Assembly (NCBI GenBank): GCA_903841915.1
Contig: CAIMKO010000472.1
Location: 1-5,317, forward strand
From: an uncultured Chitinophagaceae bacterium
GTDB taxonomy: Bacteria; Bacteroidota; Bacteroidia; Chitinophagales; Chitinophagaceae
Length of the DNA: 5,317 nt
Direction: 5' to 3'
Shown piece by piece: positions 1 to 4,598 of this stretch. The position numbers and the translations under genes were made by a program. Positions within the stretch are counted from its first letter, which is position 1, and the number at the start of each line of letters is the position of its first letter. The notes under the pieces were generated by a model that worked only from the letters and a program-made list of their open reading frames with translations, was not told the DNA's origin and searched no databases.

Positions 1-17
1 CTGTTTAGCTTTTCAGT

Positions 18-138
18 ACAAGATAAAGTGAAGGACAAGGATAGCAGACAGATAGATGATACGTAGATAAAGCGTACTTAAGCCGTAGTAAAGCCGTACT
101 AACTGCGTTACAATAGCGTCAGGGGTGCGTCAAGGGTT
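18..138. repeat. Degenerate 11-bp-period tandem repeat
   Basis: The triplet CGT occurs at 62, 73, 84, 95, 106, 117 and 128, a spacing of exactly 11 bp seven times in succession. The best-conserved units are CGTAGATAAAG (62), CGTACTTAAGC (73), CGTAGTAAAGC (84) and CGTACTAACTG (95). Upstream units in the same phase (18, 29, 40, 51) lack CGT but keep an AGATAAAG/GATAG-like composition, so the array probably fades out on both sides. Because 11 is not a multiple of 3, and stop codons occur, this is not a coding repeat. It lies beyond the terminator of the minus-strand gene. Its function is unknown; 11 bp is close to one helical turn. The period is seen directly; the outer limits are approximate. 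Confidence 0.6.
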
Positions 139-160
139 GCTATGTCTTACACTGAAAAAA

Positions 161-231
161 GTTGACAAAAGCGGAGAAGGTTTCTGTAATAGGTTGACAA
201 AAATAATATTCATACGGATATAGGTTGGCAA
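161..231. repeat. Three GTTGACAA-like words about 31-32 bp apart
   Basis: GTTGACAAAA occurs identically at 161-170 and 193-202, and a variant GTTGGCAA occurs at 224-231, giving start-to-start spacings of 32 and 31 bp. The last copy lies inside a short dyad, GGTTG-G-CAACC (223-233). No gene overlaps the stretch, and I see no convincing ORF on either strand between 67 and 320. These may be protein-binding iterons, remnants of a mobile-element end, or chance. Nothing else in positions 139-250 is recognisable. Confidence 0.25.
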
Positions 232-250
232 CCCTGAAATTCCCCTAAAC

Positions 251-274
251 AAAAAGAGCTTCCAAAATGGAAGC
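251..274 (-). terminator. Rho-independent terminator of the OB-fold gene
   Basis: On the minus strand a 7-bp perfect stem (GCTTCCA pairing with TGGAAGC, 3-nt loop) is followed closely by a run of five T. It lies 47 nt beyond the stop codon of the minus-strand OB-fold gene, as expected for its transcription terminator. On the plus strand the stem is followed by CCTTCTTCTTT, a weaker U-rich tail, so some termination of rightward transcripts is possible. The stem and T-run are seen directly; the function is inferred. Confidence 0.75.
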
Positions 275-320
275 CCTTCTTCTTTATACAAAAACCTAAA
301 CCTAACAGTGGAAATTGAGA

Positions 321-758
321 CTATTTAATGGTGCATTGAGCCAATGAAATTTCATCCATCAGATCGTTATAACCTACTACCAAACCCTGCACTTTAATTT
401 TGCTACCCACTTTTACATCTTTCACTTTGGCAATTTGTGTTGAGTCCATATTACATGCAACGCTTCCCAAAGAAAGTGTAACACCGCTAACAGCAGTTAC
501 ATCACCTTCTAATAATACTGCCTGATTGATGTATTTTTTATTGGCTTCTGCTGCATTGTCTTTGAACTCTTTTGCAAAAGCATCGGCAGTTAATTCAAAT
601 GTTGCTTTTTCGGCTGAAGGATTACGAGCTTTCTTCCATGAAGTAGCCCACATTCCGAAATCAACAACTGTTTGCAATGCCCTTTGAGGGTTTAAAGCAA
701 CCCATATACCTACTAATAAAATAACGGCAAGAATTGCGTAAATGATTTTCTTTTTCAT
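321..758 (-). CDS. Membrane-anchored OB-fold protein, tRNA_anti-like family
   Basis: The 145-residue protein has one N-terminal hydrophobic segment (about residues 4-22) after a KKK start, which should anchor it in the inner membrane or act as an uncleaved signal. There is no lipobox cysteine. A linker with Lys/Ala-rich helix character follows (about 40-75), then a compact beta-rich domain (about 76-145) with the pattern xxLEGDVxxV...LxxxxxxCxM...VGSKIKVQGLVVGY...ISLAQCTI. This matches the OB-fold 'tRNA_anti-like' proteins common in Bacteroidota (PF12869 by recall). Despite the family name, there is no evidence of tRNA or nucleic-acid binding here. Cys102 and Cys142 sit at family-typical positions near the domain's middle and end and could pair. 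The gene is monocistronic, transcribed divergently from the cytochrome operon, and has its own terminator. The start is the ATG before the charged-then-hydrophobic segment; no Shine-Dalgarno is visible, which is normal in this phylum. The specific role is unknown. Confidence 0.85.
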   Translation of the reverse strand: MKKKIIYAILAVILLVGIWVALNPQRALQTVVDFGMWATSWKKARNPSAEKATFELTADAFAKEFKDNAAEANKKYINQAVLLEGDVTAVSGVTLSLGSVACNMDSTQIAKVKDVKVGSKIKVQGLVVGYNDLMDEISLAQCTIK

Positions 759-786
759 AAATAAATGATGTTAAGACGCTGAAATT

Positions 787-801
787 TTTTACGCTGTAAA
801 A
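787..801. promoter_or_regulatory. Short dyad upstream of the OB-fold gene
   Basis: TTTTAC-GCT-GTAAAA forms a 6-bp inverted repeat with a 3-bp centre, about 29 bp upstream of the start codon of the OB-fold gene. The word ACGCTG is also directly repeated at 776-781 and 791-796. It could be an operator or a small leader hairpin for the leftward gene. I found no clear TAnnTTTG promoter element for that gene, so its promoter remains unplaced. A dyad this AT-rich could arise by chance. Confidence 0.2.
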
Positions 802-849
802 GTCTTGTATTAAGTGTTGTTAAAACATGATTTTGGACATAATTTTTCG

Positions 850-883
850 TGACATAAATCACAAATAATAGTGATAACAGTCA
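850..883 (+). promoter_or_regulatory. Tandem Crp/Fnr-like operator, two dyads 22 bp apart
   Basis: Two 12-bp dyads of the form TGAY-N4-RTCA are present: TGACATAAATCA (850-861) and TGATAACAGTCA (872-883), with centres at 855.5 and 877.5. Each matches seven of the eight specified bases of the classical Fnr core TGAT-N4-ATCA. The first, read as CGTGA-N6-TCACA, also matches nine of ten bases of the Crp consensus. The second centre would fall at about -41.5 and the first at about -63.5 if transcription starts near 919, the usual activator positions for this family. The divergent OB-fold gene starts 91 nt to the left of the first dyad and might share the site. The same arrangement recurs at 4491-4524. 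The dyads are seen directly; the bound regulator is inferred. Confidence 0.6.
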
Positions 884-914
884 TTTCGAGAGGATTTGCC
901 TGAAGATACTTTTG
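884..914 (+). promoter_or_regulatory. Bacteroidota-type promoter of the cytochrome operon
   Basis: TACTTTTG at 907-914 is an exact match to the Bacteroidota -7 element TAnnTTTG. A partial -33 element, TTTC (884-887, consensus TTTG), lies 19 bp upstream and abuts the second Crp/Fnr-like dyad. A degraded -33 box beside an activator site is typical of an activator-dependent promoter. The predicted start near 919 gives a leader of about 83 nt before the ATG at 1002. I see no riboswitch or attenuator in that leader. Confidence 0.6.
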
Positions 915-1001
915 TGTTCGCAACATTAAAGTTATACTATCAATGAGCATAACATTTAATTGTTCCTCAAATACTCAAATTAATTAAATAAAATTAAGTG
1001 T

Positions 1002-2177
1002 ATGAAAAGAAAGGTTCTCTATCAAAAAGGCATTATCAGCCTCTTTTGTTTGCTCTTCGCTTCACTGGTACTAGTACAGTGTAAGAAAGATGGCACCAAT
1101 GCATCTACTGTTTCCCGTGCATTAGTTAACACACCGGATTCAACAATTTTTTCGCCATTCTACGATTCAACAGTAATTCCTTATGCAGATGCAACACCAA
1201 GTCTGAACGATGTTGTGGTTACAAAAAGTGTGATGAGTATTATTAAGAACAACTGTGTTTCATCTTCCTGCCATGGTGGTACAGGTGTAAAACCTTATTT
1301 GAACACATATGCCGATGTAAAGAGCATGGTGGTTCCGGGCAATCCAGCAGGAAGCCAGTTATATCAACTAGTAACAACCAGCGATCTGAACAAAGCAATG
1401 CCACCTGTAAATTATGGTGTTGATCTGACAGTTTCAGAAAAATCGATCATTTATAATTGGATATTGAATGGTGCAAAAGAAAAACCTGCTATAGAAGATT
1501 ACAGACCTTCAGCCATTGCTTTATTAACTACAGGCTGTACATCCGGTAACTGTCATAATCAAGCTTCTGCTACAGGAGCATGGGCAAAGAGCGGATATTT
1601 GGGTGCTTTGACTTCTGCTGATACTATTTCCTTCTTTTATATCAATCCTACCTCAGGTTCAACAACAGCATATACACAATTAAAAGATCCGAAACTAACT
1701 GCAGTTTGGCAGGCATATAAAGACAGTGCAAGAAAATTCTTTACTGATACTGTAGCTAATGCAAGTTTCAGACCTTGGAAAGTGTTCAGTACACGTGGTC
1801 CTTTAAATACCTATGACGATCTTTTATTGGATATTTTCTATCCAAAATCAGTTCGTAGTGCTTCAGGTACTTATACAGTAGGTGGTGTGAAAGTAAATTG
1901 TAAAGGAGATCCATTCCTTTCTACCAGTACTTTATTATCAAGATGTGATTCTACTCTTCTTATGAAGACTCAACATTCTGCCACAGCTCCAAATACATGG
2001 GCTACTAAAAGAGATGGCGGTATGGCATATAGTGATGGTGGATTAAGACCTTCAGATATTGCTATTATCAAAGCATGGTATTTTGCTGATCCTAATATTC
2101 CGGATGCTTGGAAATATGGTTTAGATGCATCTGGCATATTTAAATATACTAAATCAGGAAAAATCATTACTAAATAA
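1002..2177 (+). CDS. Two-domain cytochrome-c-like lipoprotein with CX4CH heme motifs
   Basis: The 391-residue protein has a signal peptide (about 1-26) and a probable lipobox LVQ-Cys27, so it is a predicted lipoprotein; Gln at -1 is less usual, but C-KKD is common in this group. Domain 1 (about 70-162) has the order of a planctomycete-type cytochrome c domain: C85-VSSS-C90-H91-GG, then a GNPAGSQLY segment, Met133 in AMPP as probable distal heme ligand, and the closing IIYNWILNGA helix. Domain 2 (about 165-370) starts with C179-TSGN-C184-H185 and ends with GGMAYSDGGL...IAIIKAWY, where Met341 is the candidate ligand. About 150 residues, including Cys300 and Cys315, lie between the motif and that end. 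Both attachment motifs are CX4CH, not CX2CH. Heme attachment is inferred from family knowledge; if it occurs, the likely role is envelope electron transfer. First gene of a four-gene operon; 24 nt to the next gene. Confidence 0.8.
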   Translation: MKRKVLYQKGIISLFCLLFASLVLVQCKKDGTNASTVSRALVNTPDSTIFSPFYDSTVIPYADATPSLNDVVVTKSVMSIIKNNCVSSSCHGGTGVKPYLNTYADVKSMVVPGNPAGSQLYQLVTTSDLNKAMPPVNYGVDLTVSEKSIIYNWILNGAKEKPAIEDYRPSAIALLTTGCTSGNCHNQASATGAWAKSGYLGALTSADTISFFYINPTSGSTTAYTQLKDPKLTAVWQAYKDSARKFFTDTVANASFRPWKVFSTRGPLNTYDDLLLDIFYPKSVRSASGTYTVGGVKVNCKGDPFLSTSTLLSRCDSTLLMKTQHSATAPNTWATKRDGGMAYSDGGLRPSDIAIIKAWYFADPNIPDAWKYGLDASGIFKYTKSGKIITK

Positions 2178-2201
2178 TCAATCACCGCAAAAAATAATTT
2201 T

Positions 2202-2828
2202 ATGAATAAACTATTAATATACTTGGGAGTGCTCAGCGGTATTGTGCTGTTCGCCTCTTGTTACAACAATAAGAAAGATATTACCACACCAACGGCTACT
2301 TCATTAGCAGCCATTTCATTCCGTGATGATGTTGCTCCTATCATGGTTTCCGGAGCCTGCGGTTGTCATAATAATGGTACAACCAGTGCCGTACAATTCT
2401 CACATTTAGACACCATTTTTTACAGCACTATTCAGTCAAGGTCAGGTGTGTATGCTGCTATGATCTCAACCCCATCAATAGGACATCCTGGAGAAGGAGG
2501 TGTTTTCTTCTCACCTGCGCAAGCAGCTGTTATTTCGTCTTGGATCGCTCAGGGAGCAAAAGACAATTATGTACCACCGGCAATTACAGGCCCTGTTACA
2601 TATACAACCAATATTGTACCTATTTACAAATCAGTTTGTAAGGGATCTGCCTGTCATGGCGGTTTAGGTGCAAATCTGGATTATACAAAGATGGTAGCTG
2701 ATAAGGATATCCTCAGCAAAATGATGGCCAGCAGCGGTGCATCAGGACATCCGGGCGGAACATTGAGTTTAGATGCCACCACAACATCTACATTCCTGGC
2801 ATGGATCTCACAAGGGATGCCTCAATAA
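2202..2828 (+). CDS. Small two-domain cytochrome-c-like lipoprotein
   Basis: The 208-residue predicted lipoprotein has a signal peptide ending LFAS-Cys20, followed by a polar linker. Two similar halves follow. Half 1 (about 38-121) has C53-G-C55-H56, then Met87 and H95-PG, closing with the helix AVISSWIAQGA. Half 2 (about 133-208) has C146-KGSA-C151-H152-GG, then Met175 and H183-PG, closing with FLAWISQG. Both halves share Met-x7-His-Pro-Gly and a WI-QG end, so the gene looks like an internal duplication of one cytochrome-like unit. The first motif is CXCH and the second CX4CH; neither is standard. The His-Pro-Gly or the Met could be the distal heme ligand. Location and likely role resemble those of the upstream gene, and the two probably act in the same complex or electron-transfer chain. 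Heme binding is not proven; the Cys-Cys-His sets could also bind a metal. Confidence 0.78.
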   Translation: MNKLLIYLGVLSGIVLFASCYNNKKDITTPTATSLAAISFRDDVAPIMVSGACGCHNNGTTSAVQFSHLDTIFYSTIQSRSGVYAAMISTPSIGHPGEGGVFFSPAQAAVISSWIAQGAKDNYVPPAITGPVTYTTNIVPIYKSVCKGSACHGGLGANLDYTKMVADKDILSKMMASSGASGHPGGTLSLDATTTSTFLAWISQGMPQ

Positions 2829-2864
2829 ATATTTATCATATTAATCAAAGCAAAAATTTAAACA

Positions 2865-3419
2865 ATGAAAAAATTAATCTTAGTAGCAATCGCTCTCATC
2901 TTCATCACGAACCTGATCGATGCACAAACGTATAAAACAAGAGACGCTTATATCTTCTTTAATCCAAACAAGGATCAAACCCATAAAGATTATGCTGCTG
3001 CCAGTAAAGAAGGAACAGCCGTTTTAAAAGTAGAAACAAATGATGTGGCTTTATTGGTTCCGATGAAAACATTCCATTTTAACAATGCATTATTGGAAGA
3101 ACATTTCAATGAAAATTATCTGCATACAGATAAGATCCCTAATGCCACTTTCAAAGGAAAATTGATCGGCTTCAACAAAGACCAATTAGCAAAAGATGGT
3201 GTATATAATATTTCTTCTGAAGGTACTGTTACACTGCACGGTGTTACCCATGATTTTAAAGCACCTGTTAAATTAGAAGTAAAAGCTAAAGTAGCCACTT
3301 TCTATTGTGTGTTCAAGATCAAAGCAGAAGAATATAATGTGATCATCCCTGATCTGGTAAAACCAAAATTATCTGCTGAAACACCCATTGAAGCAACCAT
3401 CAAATTCCAATTAAATTAA
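2865..3419 (+). CDS. YceI-family secreted lipid- or quinone-binding protein
   Basis: The 184-residue protein has a signal peptide (about 1-20, probable cleavage IDA|QTY) and is therefore likely periplasmic or secreted. The rest is one YceI domain: the stretch about 65-99 carries MKTFHFNNALLEEHFNENYL followed by HTDKIPNATFKGKL, and about 120-140 carries the signature GTVTLHGVTHDFKAPVKLEV. The protein ends in beta-strands about 170-184. Known YceI structures are lipocalin-like barrels that bind polyisoprenoids, in some cases quinone-type ligands. That would suit a role beside cytochromes, for example holding a quinone or isoprenoid, but this protein's ligand cannot be read from sequence. The N-terminal part (YKTRDAYIFFNPNKD, 23-37) is somewhat atypical. 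It is translationally close to both neighbours (36 nt upstream, 18 nt downstream), so it is part of the operon. Confidence 0.88.
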   Translation: MKKLILVAIALIFITNLIDAQTYKTRDAYIFFNPNKDQTHKDYAAASKEGTAVLKVETNDVALLVPMKTFHFNNALLEEHFNENYLHTDKIPNATFKGKLIGFNKDQLAKDGVYNISSEGTVTLHGVTHDFKAPVKLEVKAKVATFYCVFKIKAEEYNVIIPDLVKPKLSAETPIEATIKFQLN

Positions 3420-3437
3420 TCTGCTAACTGAACGAAT

Positions 3438-4382
3438 ATGAAAAAAATATTTCTATATCTCATTGTTGCATGTTGCTTCTTAGTGAAAGCAAGTGCGCAA
3501 GATGATCTTTTGGGTGATCTGGTAAAAGCCGATGCAGCCAAAGTAAAAAATAACTATACGATCGCTACTTTCAAATCTACCCGCATTATTAATATGCAGA
3601 GTGTGGAAATGACAGGAAAAGGCAATCTGCAATTTATGATCAGTCACCGTTTCGGACAGATCTGGAAAGATGGCAAAAGCTGGTCAAACCTAGCACAACT
3701 GTTTGGTATGAATGCAGGTGCAGCCAATACCTATATGTCATTCGAATATGCACCACAAAGCTGGCTGAACCTTGGTTTTGCAGCAACAGGAAATGCACAA
3801 TTCGAATCATGGGCAAAATTCAGATTAACAAGGCAACAAACAGGTGTAAAAAATATACCGGTAACTGTTGACCTGTTTTCTTCTTTCCATTTTGACGGAT
3901 CTGAAGGACCAAGCCCTGATGATTTTGTATGGAACAGGTTCTCTTATATCAATCAATTGCTGATCGGTAGAAAATTAAATGATAAACTTTCATTGCAATT
4001 GATACCCAGCTGGATCCATTACAATTATGTTCCTTACGGCATCAACAATACCAATAATGTTTTCTCAATAGGTATTGGTGGTCGTTATAAATTGACTAAC
4101 AAAACTGCACTTAGTTTCGAATATTCCCGTCAGTTGAACGGATACAAAAATTTGCTGGACGAAAGTGCATCAGCTGTTAACTATGTTCCGGATCTTTTAT
4201 CTCTGGGTTATGACTGGGATACAGGCGGACATATTTTCCAATTCTTCTTCACTAGTTCTTCTGCTGCAACCAACATTGCGCAGTTAAGCCAGAATACAAA
4301 TGATGTAAGATTAGGTAATTTCTCTTTAGGTTTTAATCTGAACAGAAGTTATGGGATCAAGAAAATTGTGACTGCTCCATAA
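3438..4382 (+). CDS. DUF5777-like outer-membrane beta-barrel protein
   Basis: The 314-residue protein has a clear signal peptide (1-20, KASA|QDD). The mature part opens with a short acidic stretch, then YTIATFKSTRIINMQSVEMTG (40-60) and GNLQFMISHRFG (62-73), the N-terminal signature I associate with the Bacteroidota DUF5777 beta-barrel family. The remainder is a series of amphipathic strands separated by polar turns (for example 108-132, 140-152, 166-178, 183-197, 207-230, 264-272, 290-304), as expected for an outer-membrane barrel of modest size. It ends IKKIVTAP rather than in the usual terminal aromatic residue, which leaves some doubt about membrane insertion. Last gene of the operon; a strong terminator begins 22 nt after its stop. 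With the two lipoprotein cytochromes it could form a porin-cytochrome-like assembly, but that is inference; the family has no established function known to me. Confidence 0.8.
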   Translation: MKKIFLYLIVACCFLVKASAQDDLLGDLVKADAAKVKNNYTIATFKSTRIINMQSVEMTGKGNLQFMISHRFGQIWKDGKSWSNLAQLFGMNAGAANTYMSFEYAPQSWLNLGFAATGNAQFESWAKFRLTRQQTGVKNIPVTVDLFSSFHFDGSEGPSPDDFVWNRFSYINQLLIGRKLNDKLSLQLIPSWIHYNYVPYGINNTNNVFSIGIGGRYKLTNKTALSFEYSRQLNGYKNLLDESASAVNYVPDLLSLGYDWDTGGHIFQFFFTSSSAATNIAQLSQNTNDVRLGNFSLGFNLNRSYGIKKIVTAP

Positions 4383-4403
4383 TTAAATTATTATACCCCC
4401 TAT

Positions 4404-4439
4404 GAAAAAGCCCGTCAGTAATTACTGACGGGCTTTTTC
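4404..4439 (+). terminator. Perfect-palindrome terminator of the cytochrome operon
   Basis: The 36-bp segment is a perfect palindrome (18 bp per arm). It contains GCCCGTCAGTA paired with TACTGACGGGC, flanked by a run of five A on the left and five T on the right. In RNA this gives a long GC-based stem with a minimal loop followed by U residues, a classic rho-independent terminator 22 nt after the operon's stop codon. The flanking A-run means it could also work on leftward transcripts. Confidence 0.93.
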
Positions 4440-4489
4440 TTTGTACAGTTGGGAGCCTTTCAATATTGTTTTTAATCATTTTACCGATC

Positions 4490-4525
4490 ATGATATTTAT
4501 CACTTTTTTTACTGATAAATATCAT
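4490..4525 (+). promoter_or_regulatory. Tandem Fnr-like operator within a 13-bp inverted repeat
   Basis: TGATATTTATCA (4491-4502) and TGATAAATATCA (4513-4524) are exact reverse complements, and the match extends one base outward, giving 13-bp arms around a 10-bp spacer. Each copy is also a dyad by itself and matches the Fnr core TGAT-N4-ATCA at all eight specified bases. The centres, 4496.5 and 4518.5, are 22 bp apart, the same spacing as the pair upstream of the cytochrome operon. As DNA this suits two dimers of an Fnr/Crp-family regulator on the same helical face. As RNA it could form an AT-rich hairpin, but it lies upstream of the predicted transcription start. Confidence 0.7.
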
Positions 4526-4547
4526 AATCAAATCATTGTTGCAACCT

Positions 4548-4555
4548 TAGTTTAG
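4548..4555 (+). promoter_or_regulatory. Predicted -7 element for the EB-dehydrogenase-like gene
   Basis: TAGTTTAG matches the Bacteroidota -7 element TAnnTTTG at five of six specified bases. It begins 29.5 bp after the centre of the second Fnr-like dyad, exactly the distance seen in the upstream promoter (877.5 to 907). The predicted start near 4560 puts that dyad at -41.5 and leaves a leader of about 39 nt. No good -33 element is visible, which fits activator dependence. The match alone would be weak; the conserved spacing is what supports it. Confidence 0.45.
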
Positions 4556-4598
4556 CGCCTTGAAATGATGTTAAAACAATAACAGTAAAATTTTTATT

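Noticed and set aside
1..66. Open frame from the window start to a TAG at 64-66 (21 codons), possibly the 3' end of an upstream gene
   Set aside because: It is too short, has no recognisable similarity, is rich in charged low-complexity residues and runs into the 11-bp repeat array. It cannot be supported without upstream sequence.
162..190. TTGACA-N17-TGTAAT, a near-consensus sigma-70 promoter of the E. coli type
   Set aside because: Bacteroidota primary sigma factors use a different consensus, no plus-strand gene lies downstream before the convergent minus-strand gene, and the TTGACA belongs to a repeated word.
1970..2185. 71-codon minus-strand open frame opposite the end of the first cytochrome lipoprotein gene
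   Set aside because: It is antisense to a well-supported gene, has no recognisable domain or leader, and no promoter is evident. It is a shadow frame.
3116..3298. 60-codon minus-strand open frame inside the YceI gene
   Set aside because: It is antisense to strongly conserved YceI signature codons and has no independent evidence of expression.
4490..4525. The 13-bp inverted repeat as a rho-independent terminator or RNA hairpin
   Set aside because: It is AT-rich, has no U-run after the second arm, follows an already strong terminator, and each arm is itself an Fnr-like dyad placed at activator distance from a -7 element. A DNA operator explains it better.
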